A stretch of 64,000 bases of DNA from Ureibacillus thermophilus (GCF_004331915.1 NZ_CP036528.1:289006-353005); one strand, 5' to 3'; positions 16,962 through 25,946 are shown, numbered from the stretch's first letter. The notes: generated from the letters alone by a model not told the origin. Numbers and translations: made by a program.

Positions 16962-18086
16962 TTATAGTTTTGATTCAACGATGCAAGAAGCAATTGTTAA
17001 TGAAGATAAAACATCTTCATCAACTTGCACGCCTAAACCTGGCTTGTCAGAAAGTTCAATATAAGGGATTTTATATGATTCCTTTAAATCGCCAATATCC
17101 GTTTTAAATTTAAGAGGACCCGTCAATTCGACACTTTTAATGATTTTTTTCGAAAAAGCTACATGAAAACCGGCTGCTGATGCAATGGAGGATTCAACCA
17201 TGGAACCGATTTGGCACTCAATGCCGGCCATTTCCGCCATTGTCGCCAGTTTCGCCGCTGGATAAATGCCCCCGCATTTCATCAACTTAATGTTGACTTT
17301 ATCTGCCGCCTTTTTCGCTATAATTTCCCTCATATCACGGAAGCTGCAAAGTCCTTCATCTATCATAAGCGGAATTCTGGATTTTGATTTCACTTCCATC
17401 ATTCCATCAATATCATCTGCAAGGACTGGCTGTTCAACCCAATCAATACCAAGGGATTCTAAATACCGCAATGCTTTTAACGTATTAGAGCTATTGACCC
17501 ATCCTTGGTTGACATCCACACGAATGGCAATATGCTCTCCAACGCGCTGTCTGACGGCTTTTATTCTTTCGACATCTCTTTCTACTTCCGTACCGACTTT
17601 CATCTTAAAGGAACGATATCCTTCTTGTACTTTTTCTTGTGCTTCATCTGCCATTTTATCAGGTTCATCGATGCTTAAAACGTGAGTGATTGGGAACTTT
17701 TTGTGAAATCTTCCGCCAATCAATTGATAAACAGGAACTCCCAGCTTTTTTCCGACCAAGTCGAAACATGCGATATCGATCGCTGCTTTCGCACTTGGGG
17801 AGCCTTTCACGATTCGATCCATTTTTTCATGAATCGCTTCAAAATGACACGGATTTTCATTCAACATAGCAGGTGCAAGGGAATGTTTGAGTACATGAAA
17901 AGTGGATTCAAATGTTTCCCCTGTTACGTGTTCATCCGGTACGCTTTCCCCCCATCCAACCAAACCATCATCCGTTGTCAGCTTCACAATAATGGAAGGC
18001 ATTTTCGGATAAGTACCGTAACTAACAATAAATGGTTTTACTAATGGGAAATGTACAGCTAAAATTTCAATTCTCTTGATGTTCAT
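16962..18086 (-). CDS. Enolase-superfamily racemase/epimerase (MLE subgroup)
   Basis: 374 residues with the full catalytic set: KMK at 161-163, metal ligands Asp191 (RVDVNQGW), Glu218 (WVEQP) and Asp243 (MIDEG), and Lys267 in VNIKLMKCGG. This lysine pair is used for 1,1-proton transfer by dipeptide epimerases and N-acylamino-acid racemases. It differs clearly from the menC-like paralogue at 44788. Its start overlaps the stop of the M20 gene by 4 bp and the GNAT gene follows at once. Most likely it racemises an N-acylamino acid or epimerises a dipeptide; the specificity is not readable here. Confidence 0.85.
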   Translation of the reverse strand: MNIKRIEILAVHFPLVKPFIVSYGTYPKMPSIIVKLTTDDGLVGWGESVPDEHVTGETFESTFHVLKHSLAPAMLNENPCHFEAIHEKMDRIVKGSPSAKAAIDIACFDLVGKKLGVPVYQLIGGRFHKKFPITHVLSIDEPDKMADEAQEKVQEGYRSFKMKVGTEVERDVERIKAVRQRVGEHIAIRVDVNQGWVNSSNTLKALRYLESLGIDWVEQPVLADDIDGMMEVKSKSRIPLMIDEGLCSFRDMREIIAKKAADKVNIKLMKCGGIYPAAKLATMAEMAGIECQIGSMVESSIASAAGFHVAFSKKIIKSVELTGPLKFKTDIGDLKESYKIPYIELSDKPGLGVQVDEDVLSSLTIASCIVESKL

Positions 18087-19219
18087 TGAATACTACTTCC
18101 TTCTATATTATACTCTGTTGCATTAAGTAATGTTTTCGCTAATACTTTGGCGCCGATAATCAGCGCATCTTTATTGAACGTCATATAAGGGTGATGAAGG
18201 CCCGGCTTCAAATCTGCACCGATGCCAATCATCGTTGCTTTCAATTCCGGTTTGGATACGGTATAAAAATGAAAATCATCGCTTCCTGGCGTTTGCACCG
18301 GAGCGGCTAGAAAACCTTCGCCCACTGTTTCTTTAATGGCTTTTGCGGCGATTTCCATTGCTTCTTTGGACACTTCTGCGCCCGGCGTTTTATCGTACCA
18401 ATCCCAAACAATTTCCGTTTCGAACATTTTGCTGATATGACGAAGACCGTGTTCTACATGAAGTTGAATGGCGTCAATCACCCGATTTTTTTGCGCCCGA
18501 ATGTCGATTGAAAAGGTCGCATTACCCGGAATGATGTTGACACTGCCGCCGTCTGCCACGACTTTTGTCAATTTCGCACTATGAGGTTCAAAAGGACTGA
18601 TATAAATATTTTTCAACATTTGCTGAATGGCAAAGATAACGTCAATGGCATTTTTCCCTTGATGCGGCCTTGCTCCGTGGGCATCAACACCGCGCACTTC
18701 CCCTTGCAAAAACAAGGCTGCACCATGATGCACAGCTGGCGACACTTTGCCAAAAGGCAGTTCTTCAATCGGTCTTAAATGAATGCCAAAGAGATAGGAC
18801 ACATCATCAACGATTCCGCGCTTCACCATTTCAATGGCCCCTCCCCCAACTTCTTCAGCTGGTTGGAAGATGAAACGAATCCGTTTCTTTAAAGGGTAAT
18901 CTTTAATTCTTAGTAAAGCACCTAACACCATGGATATATTGGCATCGTGGCCACAGGAATGATTCGCTCTCATCTCTCCGTCCACTTCTTGCCAAAGGGC
19001 ATCGATATCTGCCCTTACCGCAATCACTTCATCCCCTTTGCCAATTTCCGCCACAAGCCCTGTCATATCCGTAAAACGCTTGTACGGAACTTTTAACTCA
19101 TCTAGTATAGCGGCAATTTTATTTGTCGTTTGATACTCTTTCCAACTTACTTCTGGACAACTATGAAAAAGATCAAACCAACTAAAGATGACCTCTTCAT
19201 AGGTTTTAACATGACCCAT
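18083..19219 (-). CDS. M20 amidohydrolase (operon gene 1)
   Basis: 378-residue metallo-amidohydrolase of the amidohydrolase/carboxypeptidase M20D group. Motifs: VRADIDALWQ, NHSCGHDANISM (metal ligands), IFQPAEEVGGGA (catalytic Glu pair) and HHGAALFLQGEVRGVDAHGARPHQG in the dimerisation domain. It likely removes an N-acyl group from an amino acid or splits a dipeptide, matching the racemase and GNAT genes downstream. GAGGTG lies 7 nt before ATG. It follows the terminator of the TRAP operon by about 160 bp, on the same strand. Confidence 0.85.
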   Translation of the reverse strand: MGHVKTYEEVIFSWFDLFHSCPEVSWKEYQTTNKIAAILDELKVPYKRFTDMTGLVAEIGKGDEVIAVRADIDALWQEVDGEMRANHSCGHDANISMVLGALLRIKDYPLKKRIRFIFQPAEEVGGGAIEMVKRGIVDDVSYLFGIHLRPIEELPFGKVSPAVHHGAALFLQGEVRGVDAHGARPHQGKNAIDVIFAIQQMLKNIYISPFEPHSAKLTKVVADGGSVNIIPGNATFSIDIRAQKNRVIDAIQLHVEHGLRHISKMFETEIVWDWYDKTPGAEVSKEAMEIAAKAIKETVGEGFLAAPVQTPGSDDFHFYTVSKPELKATMIGIGADLKPGLHHPYMTFNKDALIIGAKVLAKTLLNATEYNIEGSSIQ

Positions 19220-19382
19220 TTTTTCGCACCTCGATACTTTTGCTTACTCTATTATACATAAAGTCACCATATTTATTAATTGCTTTTGCCCACACCTTAA
19301 CAAATACTCCACACATGCAATAATCATTCAAAGGTTTTCACATTTCTTTACCTATATCATCGTCTCTTCCTTTTTTGATTTT

Positions 19383-19412
19383 AAAAAAAATCCGCCTCCC
19401 ATAGAGACGGAT
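19383..19412 (-). terminator. Terminator of the TRAP operon
   Basis: Minus strand ATCCGTCTCTATGGGAGGCGGAT forms a stem-loop and runs into TTTTTTTTAA, just after the permease stop. Confidence 0.85.
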
Positions 19413-19420
19413 ATAAACCA

Positions 19421-21424
19421 TTAACCCAAAGTTGTTTTTATTTTATTGTTCCCTTTACTTTTTGTAAACATTTGAATGGCAAACATGATGCCAAAGATGA
19501 TTAATCCTGCAATATCTGAGAAGGATTCTGGATATATCATTAAAAGCCCAGCGATAATCAAAATAATTCTTTCAAGCCAATTGATTTTTCTGTACCAATA
19601 TCCAATAACTCCTGCACCAATTGCAATCATGCCCATGAATGCAGTAAATACTACCCAAATAACTTCTAACAATGCTACATCAATCATTAACAATGCTGGG
19701 GAGAACACAATCATATATGGAATAATAAATGCAGCAATAGCTAATTTTGCGGAGTTTACCCCTGTTCTTATTGGATCTCCGCCAGAAATTCCGGATGCTG
19801 CAAAGGCTGCCAACGCAACTGGCGGTGTAATATCCGCGATGATACCGAAGTAGAATACAAAGAAATGGGCGGATAATAACACAACTACTGGAATCGCTGC
19901 TTGAGGAACATCTGGTGCAAGCAATGTAACAATCGCAGGTGCTGCAATTGTGGAAGTAATTACGTAGTTAGCTGTTGTTGGAGACCCCATCCCTAAAATA
20001 AGGGAAGCAATCATTACAAAGAATAACGTTAATAAGATATTTCCTCCAGCTAATTCTACTAAACTGTTGGCCAAGCTTAAACCAAGTCCCGTTTTTACAA
20101 CAACCCCTACAATAATTCCTGCACATGCAGTAGCTGCCACTACAGCCAATGCCGTTCTTGCTCCATCCACAAGTGCTTCAATAATGTCTTTTACTCCAAA
20201 TTTCACATCTTTGTTGATAAAACCAATGATGATGCAAGATAAAATGCCATATAATGCTGCATGAATAACCGGAACTCCTATCATCATGAGCACAATAATT
20301 AATAGAATTGGAATAAGCAAATATAATTTTTTGAAAACCTCTTTCAGATTTGGCAGCTCATCTTCAGATAAACCGCGAAGCCCTAATTTTTTGGCTTCAA
20401 AGTGTGTCATAATCCAAATTCCAGAGAAATATAAAAGGGCTGGTATAATGGCTGCCTTTGCAATATCCCAATATGTGATGCCTCGACCGATAAATTCAAC
20501 CATCAAGAATGCGGCTGCTCCCATAATAGGAGGCATTATCTGACCACCTGTTGAAGCGGCTGCTTCTACGGCACCAGCAAATTCCTTTTTATATCCCAAT
20601 TTCTTCATCATTGGAATAGTATAAGAGCCGGAAGTTACTACATTGGCAACAGAACTACCTGAAATAGTACCTTGCAAGGCGGATGAGAAAATGGCTACTT
20701 TTGCCGGTCCGCCAACTAATTTCCCCGCAATGGCAACGGCCAAATCGTTAAAATAGGAACCTACCCCTGTTTTTACTAGAAACGCTCCAAATAACAGGAA
20801 AGCAAAAATATAAGTAGCTGATACACTAATTGGCGTACCCAAAATACCATCTGTTGAGAAATACATTAGGTTGACAATTTGTTCAAGAGATTGCCCCCGG
20901 TGAGCCAAAAAGTCCGGCATATAAGGGCCAAAAAATGCATATACTAGGAATAGTGCTGCAATGATGGTAATTGGAAGGCCAACTGCTCTTCTTGCAGCCT
21001 CTAATACAAGTAAAATCACAATTGCCCCAACGATAAAATCTGTTTGATTAATTTGACCTAAACTCGTTACAAGCCTTTCATAATTGAGTGTCCAATATAT
21101 TCCTGTAATCGCGGCAATAATCGCTAATAGATAGTCATAAAAAGGAACTTTTGTTTTCGGTCCTTTCTTGCGTATAGGATATAAAAGAAATATAATGGTT
21201 AAACCAAATCCTAAATGGATACTGCGTTGCAAGTAGGCTGTAAATTGGCCAAAAATCGCTGTATATAGTTGAAATAGAGAAAAAGCTAGCAGCAGACCAA
21301 AAACAATCCATTTTACTACTCCACTGACTTTTCTTACATTGGATTCGGTGTCATACTTTTCTAACAATTCTTGCTTCTGTTCTTCCGTCAGCATTTCTAG
21401 TTGGTTATCAGTAGTCGTATTCAT
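19421..21424 (-). CDS. TRAP transporter fused permease (TAXI type)
   Basis: 667-residue permease with about 16-18 hydrophobic helices, combining the small (DctQ-like) and large (DctM-like) subunits in one chain. Family landmarks include GTISGSSVANVVTSGSYTIP and LGMGSPTTANYVITSTIAAP. It works with the secreted binding lipoprotein encoded upstream in an ion-coupled uptake system. Its start lies inside the end of the DUF1850 gene; ATG 21424 and TTG 21430 are both possible (AAAGGAG lies 6 nt before the TTG). Confidence 0.92.
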   Translation of the reverse strand: MNTTTDNQLEMLTEEQKQELLEKYDTESNVRKVSGVVKWIVFGLLLAFSLFQLYTAIFGQFTAYLQRSIHLGFGLTIIFLLYPIRKKGPKTKVPFYDYLLAIIAAITGIYWTLNYERLVTSLGQINQTDFIVGAIVILLVLEAARRAVGLPITIIAALFLVYAFFGPYMPDFLAHRGQSLEQIVNLMYFSTDGILGTPISVSATYIFAFLLFGAFLVKTGVGSYFNDLAVAIAGKLVGGPAKVAIFSSALQGTISGSSVANVVTSGSYTIPMMKKLGYKKEFAGAVEAAASTGGQIMPPIMGAAAFLMVEFIGRGITYWDIAKAAIIPALLYFSGIWIMTHFEAKKLGLRGLSEDELPNLKEVFKKLYLLIPILLIIVLMMIGVPVIHAALYGILSCIIIGFINKDVKFGVKDIIEALVDGARTALAVVAATACAGIIVGVVVKTGLGLSLANSLVELAGGNILLTLFFVMIASLILGMGSPTTANYVITSTIAAPAIVTLLAPDVPQAAIPVVVLLSAHFFVFYFGIIADITPPVALAAFAASGISGGDPIRTGVNSAKLAIAAFIIPYMIVFSPALLMIDVALLEVIWVVFTAFMGMIAIGAGVIGYWYRKINWLERIILIIAGLLMIYPESFSDIAGLIIFGIMFAIQMFTKSKGNNKIKTTLG

Positions 21425-21920
21425 ATGCAAGTCGCACTCCTTTCAATTTTTCATAAAAGGAAACTTTTTTGACTTCAATTACATAAGAACTTCCACGTTG
21501 AAGCGTTTTTTTCAAATTATATTCCTTACCCCCATAATTTAAATACAAATCCATATTGATATCTCCAACGTAGAGGACAAAGTTTTCCACTATTTTATTT
21601 GTATAAAGCTTATATTTTCCATCCTCATACGTTAATTTTTCCCCTTCTTCTGCATGAGCTGGCATGCCAATTGCCACATCTTCATATTCCATCGAAATCA
21701 TTTTTATCTTCCCATCCGTTGCTTCATAGGTTTCTAAAACGTCTGTTCGGTGAATGGAATGAGTAAAACGAATTTGAAAGGTTTGATCTTTTCCCATATT
21801 TACGTAATACATATGCGGATCATTTGTTCTTGTTTCAGTGAAGGAAATAACAGGAAAAAGAGGAGGGAAGAAGAAAAAGATCAATACCGCTATCACTAGA
21901 ACAACTACATTTTTTTTCAT
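21408..21920 (-). CDS. DUF1850 protein of the TRAP operon
   Basis: 170 residues with one N-terminal membrane helix (KKNVVVLVIAVLIFFFFP) and an extracytoplasmic beta-rich domain containing RFTHSIHRTDVLETYEA, typical of DUF1850, which recurs between TAXI binding proteins and fused TRAP permeases. The role is unknown, presumably accessory to transport. GGAG lies 7 nt before ATG 21920. The gene overlaps the permease by 17 bp. Confidence 0.8.
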   Translation of the reverse strand: MKKNVVVLVIAVLIFFFFPPLFPVISFTETRTNDPHMYYVNMGKDQTFQIRFTHSIHRTDVLETYEATDGKIKMISMEYEDVAIGMPAHAEEGEKLTYEDGKYKLYTNKIVENFVLYVGDINMDLYLNYGGKEYNLKKTLQRGSSYVIEVKKVSFYEKLKGVRLAYEYDY

Positions 21921-21937
21921 GTTACCGCTCCATGCAT

Positions 21938-21973
21938 AAAGGGCCTGAAGAAGCATTAGCCTTCAAGCCCTTC
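21938..21973 (-). terminator. Attenuator-like hairpin after the binding-protein gene
   Basis: Minus strand GGGCTTGAAG and CTTCAGGCCC form a strong stem followed by TTTATG, between the binding-protein stop and DUF1850. A leaky terminator here would let the binding protein be made in excess over the permease. Confidence 0.6.
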
Positions 21974-21992
21974 ACTTTGCTAAAATCCATCA

Positions 21993-22988
21993 TTATTCTT
22001 CAAAATATTTTTTCGCACCAGGATGCACATCAATACCGATGCCGTCTAAAGCAGTTTCTTTCTTAATGTATTCCGCTTTAGCATGTCCAATTTTGTCTGT
22101 ATTTTCGTAGATTGCTTTTGCAATACCGTATGCAACATCTTCAGGCAAATCTTTTTTCACTGCAAGCATTGCAAGTACGGAAACAGTTGGCACATCTTCC
22201 GCTAAGCCATATGTACCAGCTGGAATCACATCTTCTTTGTAATATGGATATTTTTCAATTAATGCTTTTGCTTTTTCAGGATCTACAGGAACAATCACTA
22301 CATCTGCTTGTGCGCTTAATGCTTCTACAGCAGCAGTTGGATATCCTGCAGTAATGAAGGCTGCATCAATTTGTCCAGCTTGTAAACCGTCTACAGATTC
22401 ACCGAAGTCTAAGTTTTGTGGTTGGATGTCATTCATTGTTAAACCATGTACTTCTAACAATTGTTCAGCGTTTGCATAAGTACCTGAACCTGGAGCACCA
22501 ACAGAAACTTTTTTACCTTTTAAATCATCAAAAGATTTAATACCTGATTTTGATGTTGTTACAAGTTGAACTGTTTCTGGATAAAGGGCGCCAATTGCCA
22601 CTAAATCATCCATTGGTTCACCGTCAAACATTAAAAGACCGTTTTTCGCATAATATGCAATATCTGTTTGCACGAAAGCGATTTCAGCGTCTCCTGCTTT
22701 TAAAGCATTAACGTTTGCAGCAGATGCTTGTGAAACTTCCGCAGTTGTTTTAATGCCAGTTTCATTTGAAATTAAATCCGCAAATGTACCACCTAGTGCA
22801 TAGTAAGTACCTTGTGTACCACCAGTTACCAAACTTAAGAATTTGATGTCTGATGATGATGTATTTTTATCCCCTTCTGTTGAACTTTCGCTTGTGCTGG
22901 AATCTTCATCTTTTCCCCCACATGCTGCTAAAAGCATCACCATCATAATGCTAAGCACTGTCAGAAACAGAAACTTTTTGCTTTTCAT
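21993..22988 (-). CDS. TAXI-family TRAP solute-binding lipoprotein
   Basis: 331 residues with a lipoprotein signal peptide (MKSKKFLFLTVLSI... with lipobox LLAAC, Cys at 23), a Ser/Thr-rich linker and a TAXI binding domain: VTGGTQGTYYALGGTFADLI, KKVSVGAPGSGTYANAEQLL and DAAFITAGYPTAAV. First gene of the transport operon; AGGAGG precedes ATG. TAXI systems are often linked to glutamate or other carboxylates, but the ligand is not fixed by sequence. The nearby M20/racemase/GNAT operon suggests an acylated amino acid or peptide-derived acid. Confidence 0.92.
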   Translation of the reverse strand: MKSKKFLFLTVLSIMMVMLLAACGGKDEDSSTSESSTEGDKNTSSSDIKFLSLVTGGTQGTYYALGGTFADLISNETGIKTTAEVSQASAANVNALKAGDAEIAFVQTDIAYYAKNGLLMFDGEPMDDLVAIGALYPETVQLVTTSKSGIKSFDDLKGKKVSVGAPGSGTYANAEQLLEVHGLTMNDIQPQNLDFGESVDGLQAGQIDAAFITAGYPTAAVEALSAQADVVIVPVDPEKAKALIEKYPYYKEDVIPAGTYGLAEDVPTVSVLAMLAVKKDLPEDVAYGIAKAIYENTDKIGHAKAEYIKKETALDGIGIDVHPGAKKYFEE

Positions 22989-23227
22989 ATAAAATCCCCT
23001 CCTCTTTGTTTACAACACTCAATTGTGTATTAATACAGTTCAATTGTAACTATTATTATTTGCTCATGTCAAATCTTTTTTATAGAATAATAGAGTTTTA
23101 GTAAGTATATATTATTATCTAAACAGAATTTTTGTTGTAACACCAATGATTCTAGCGATTGCATCATTGTTATAGTACATTTGAAGTTTTAATTTTCTAA
23201 ATACTATTACTATTTAAAATTATATTC

Positions 23228-23273
23228 AAAAAATAAAAATAGGTTGTCACTCTCTTAGAGCAACAACCTAGAA
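23228..23273 (-). terminator. Terminator of sodC
   Basis: AGGTTGTTGCTCTAAGAG and GAGTGACAACCT pair on the minus strand, followed by TTTTTATTTTTTG. The 23000-23227 stretch upstream of it is AT-rich and shows nothing else. Confidence 0.8.
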
Positions 23274-23276
23274 ATT

Positions 23277-23846
23277 TTATTTGGACTCTATTACACCGCA
23301 AGCAATACGCACGCCGGAATTGCCAGATGGATCGGTTTTGTAATCATCCGAAACTTCATGCAAAATGACAGCACTGCCATCTTCATCAAACAATGAATGT
23401 TCTTTTCCTTTTTCTAAAGTAATATGCTTGGCTATAAATTCCACATCGACAACGCCGCTTTCGTCCGCCTTCACATTAGGCAAATCTCCTGCATGGAAGC
23501 CCTTTGGATTTTCAAAACCATGCTCTTTTCCTCCAGGATTAAAATGGGCTCCAGCAGATTCAAACGTCGGCTTTTCACACTTTCCGACTTCATGAATGTG
23601 AAAACCATGCTCCCCTTCCGGCACATTTTCCAATTTCACATGGATTCGAACACCTTCTTTTGATTCGGTAAATTTCACAATCCCCAATTCCTTACCTTCT
23701 GTATCAATCATTGTTGCTTGTGCAGTTAAAGCGGCTTGTGCTTTTGTTGATATTTGTTCAGAATTGTCATTTGTTGCTCCCAAAAAACCGCAGCCCCCTA
23801 AAAGAAGCAGGTTGAATGGTAAACTATAACAAATCATTTTTTTCAC
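23277..23846 (-). CDS. sodC: Cu/Zn superoxide dismutase-like lipoprotein
   Basis: 189 residues with a lipoprotein signal (KKMICYSLPFNLLLLGGC) and a SodC domain. Copper-site histidines lie in GFHIHEVGKC, the zinc loop in AGAHFNPGGKEHGFENPKGFHAGDLPN, and the C-terminal GNSGVRIACGVI has the arginine and disulfide cysteine of the family. It is exported and protects the envelope from superoxide, or serves as a related metal protein as reported for some Bacillus members. The GTG at 23846 has GGAGG 9 nt upstream; the frame continues to 23879 without a better site. Confidence 0.88.
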   Translation of the reverse strand: MKKMICYSLPFNLLLLGGCGFLGATNDNSEQISTKAQAALTAQATMIDTEGKELGIVKFTESKEGVRIHVKLENVPEGEHGFHIHEVGKCEKPTFESAGAHFNPGGKEHGFENPKGFHAGDLPNVKADESGVVDVEFIAKHITLEKGKEHSLFDEDGSAVILHEVSDDYKTDPSGNSGVRIACGVIESK

Positions 23847-23956
23847 ATAGCTTCCCTCCTTCGAAAAAAGTTTCGACAAGGGATTGGATAAATATTCAAA
23901 AACCGGTGGGAAACTTGAAAAACTTTCCGATATTATTCGAAAGGAGGGATTTTTTT

Positions 23957-24133
23957 ATGGATATCAATTCAATCATGTCAAGCCAACTTGCCTCATTACA
24001 ACAAACAGTCCAATTGAGCATTTTAGACAGAGCGCTCAATTTAGGAGCCGCGGGTGTAGTAGAGATGTTGGAACAACCTCAGCCTGAAGCAAATCATCCA
24101 TATAAAGGAAATATTATTGATGTTTCGGTATAA
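23957..24133 (+). CDS. YjfB-family small protein
   Basis: 58 residues (MDINSIMSSQLASLQQTVQLS...) with AAAGGAGG upstream of ATG 23957. The N-terminal 'MDI..IMSS' and the middle 'ALNLGAAGVVEMLEQ' fit YjfB-type proteins, sometimes called putative motility proteins; the function is unknown. The longer frame from 23816 overlaps the divergent sodC start and should be ignored. It ends at a strong terminator. Confidence 0.8.
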   Translation: MDINSIMSSQLASLQQTVQLSILDRALNLGAAGVVEMLEQPQPEANHPYKGNIIDVSV

Positions 24134-24140
24134 ACAATAA

Positions 24141-24187
24141 AAAAGCGAACGGGAAAACAGTGCGTTTTCTCCATTCGCTTTTTTCAT
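24141..24187 (+). terminator. Terminator of the YjfB gene
   Basis: AAAAGCGAACGG ... CCATTCGCTTTTTTC forms a stem with a T-run. Confidence 0.8.
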
Positions 24188-24283
24188 ATATTGCCCTTCG
24201 TCAGTACACACCTTTATCATACTATAAATAGTACCGTTTTTTGTAGTTTATCATATGTATAATATTACAATCTTTTGATTCGC

Positions 24284-24724
24284 CTACCAGAACATCGGCT
24301 TTGAAACCATTAACCATAGCATAATGAGCAATAGAAAAATATATTTCCATGTAGCTTTCCGCAATTTTGAAATAAATTCTTCTTTTTTAAACGCATTTGT
24401 TCCAAAAGTATTTAAAGTCGGTTTAAAAGCTCTCGCCAAAAACACAATCGATAAAAACATAATAGCCAAAGTAAGCACAATCCACGAATCCTTCCATGTC
24501 CATCCGGAAATCATGACAAGAATCGCTCCGGAGACTACAAGAATGTGGCCAGCATGTTTTACCACCGTAATCGCAAGTTGAAACGACTTCACAAATCCGA
24601 CCATCTCTTTTTCATCAGCTGTTTCCATTTTCTTTGTGATGGGAATTAAAGTTACTAAAGGTCCTATCGAAATCACTGCGCTTAAAATATGGATATATAA
24701 AAAAACGGTATGCAACAAGTTCAT
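24284..24724 (-). CDS. DUF2269-like integral membrane protein
   Basis: 146 residues with four hydrophobic helices; the first, LLHTVFLYIHILSAVISIGPLV, has the His-x2-His-type spacing common in small haem- or metal-containing membrane proteins of the DUF2269 type. ATG 24724 is favoured by AAAGGA 9 nt upstream; ATG 24733 is too close to it. Family naming is tentative. Confidence 0.6.
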   Translation of the reverse strand: MNLLHTVFLYIHILSAVISIGPLVTLIPITKKMETADEKEMVGFVKSFQLAITVVKHAGHILVVSGAILVMISGWTWKDSWIVLTLAIMFLSIVFLARAFKPTLNTFGTNAFKKEEFISKLRKATWKYIFLLLIMLWLMVSKPMFW

Positions 24725-24866
24725 CACTTCCATTCCTTTATGCTACTCTTAGTATAACATGTATTTAAAATACTTTTTATTTGAGATTTCGTGACAATTC
24801 ATTTGTTTAAAAGAAAACTCTTTGGATAAAATAGTGTGTATATTTCATCAATACATGATAGGAGTG

Positions 24867-25517
24867 TTGACAATCGGAATTCATAGATTTTTTACAAGTT
24901 TAAATGATTTGGAACGAATTTTTCGAGCGCCTGGACGTTTTAAATTTGAAGAACATAATGTGGCCGCCCATTCATGGAAAGTTGCCCAATACGCATTGTT
25001 TTTCGGAACTTTGGAAGAACTGCACGGGGCTAAAGTAAATTGGAAATCACTTTATGAAAAAACCATCAACCATGACTTTGCCGAAGTGTTTATCGGCGAT
25101 ATTAAAACACCGGTAAAACATGCCAGCGAAGAGTTGAAACAAATGCTTGCCCATGTGGAAGAAAAAATGATGGAAAAATTTATAAAAGAAGAGATTCCAC
25201 CAGAATTCCAGGAAATCTTCTTTCAGCGAATGAAGGAAGGAAAAGATGGAACATTGGAAGGAAGGCTCCTTGAGTTTGCCGATAAGCTTGACCAATTTTA
25301 TGAGTCCTTCGCTGAATTAAAGCGAGGCAATAAGGATAAAGAATTTATCATCATGTATCAGCAAGCATTATCCAAACTTCTTCAAATGCCTTTAAAGGTG
25401 AGCGTCAATTATTTCCGAAATGAAATTTTAAAAGACGTCATGAAAGAAGACACTCAAATTGACGTCGCAAAATTGACTAATGAAATATTGGACAAAATAA
25501 AGCCTCAAAATGAATAA
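24867..25517 (+). CDS. HD-domain hydrolase (YfbR-like)
   Basis: A metal-dependent phosphohydrolase of the HD superfamily: EEHNVAAHSWKVAQY supplies the first His, INHDFAEVFIGDIKTPVKH the HD pair, and LEFADKLDQF the last Asp. YfbR relatives are 5'-deoxynucleotidases. Homology should begin at GIHRFFTSLNDLER. The start is unusual: AGGAG lies only 2 nt before TTG 24867 and 8 nt before an ATC (24873); in-frame ATG 24855 and TTG 24822 have no ribosome site. I give the TTG as a compromise. Confidence 0.82.
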   Translation: MTIGIHRFFTSLNDLERIFRAPGRFKFEEHNVAAHSWKVAQYALFFGTLEELHGAKVNWKSLYEKTINHDFAEVFIGDIKTPVKHASEELKQMLAHVEEKMMEKFIKEEIPPEFQEIFFQRMKEGKDGTLEGRLLEFADKLDQFYESFAELKRGNKDKEFIIMYQQALSKLLQMPLKVSVNYFRNEILKDVMKEDTQIDVAKLTNEILDKIKPQNE

Positions 25518-25548
25518 ACCGTTCTATCGAAATTGAGGCTTTATTTTT
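25498..25548 (+). terminator. Terminator of the HD gene
   Basis: AAAGCCTCAA and TTGAGGCTTT pair over a 20-nt loop and lead into ATTTTTGTTT. Confidence 0.75.
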
Positions 25549-25678
25549 GTTTACAAAAAAATCCTTTAGCTGTTTTCACCTTAAATAATTGACTTTTTCT
25601 TGAGAAGATACTTACTTGCGTGAAATTACATATTCCATTACTATTACAATAAAGCTGCGTTGTACGTAGAATATTAAG

Positions 25679-25893
25679 TTTTAACCTTTGAACTGTAAAA
25701 GGGAGTTTTAGATCGAAGGTGGAATGGCGGGCGTCACACTGCGGTGAATGACGATAGACAGGAAACCTTCTGCGAACACCCACCTGGTGGAGTCGTGGTT
25801 TTAAAACTTTCTATAATATTACGGCAAGGCGGCTTATTTATCACAAACATGATGTTTGTAAAATGGCTCTCCGTTCAGGAGGGCTTTTTATTT
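25679..25893 (+). ncRNA. Candidate structured RNA of unknown type
   Basis: TTACAA (25644) and TAGAAT (25667) with 17-nt spacing could start a transcript near 25679, and a terminator (GCTCTCC/GGAGGGC then TTTTTA) ends it at about 25893. Between them GGGAGTTTTAGA (25701-25712) pairs with TTTTAAAACTTTC (25799-25811), AGGTGG (25717) with CCACCT (25780), and CGTCACAC with GGTGAATGACG forms a hairpin inside. The GC content is well above the flanks and no frame is convincing. A 6S-like RNA was considered; I cannot confirm it. Confidence 0.4.
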
Positions 25894-25894
25894 T

Positions 25895-25925
25895 GAAGAA
25901 GCGGAGTGTCTGTTCCCCGCTTCCT
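25895..25925 (-). terminator. Possible terminator of the thi operon
   Basis: Minus strand GGAAGCGGGG and CTCCGCTTC form a stem-loop followed by a poor T-run, just after the thiF stop. Confidence 0.4.
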
Positions 25926-25946
25926 TTTAAATTTTCGTTCTCTGAT

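Noticed and set aside
16962-18086. Calling the first enolase-superfamily gene menC
   Set aside because: The second copy at 44788 matches OSBS/NSAR much better; the first has the KMK layout and the M20/GNAT context of another subgroup.
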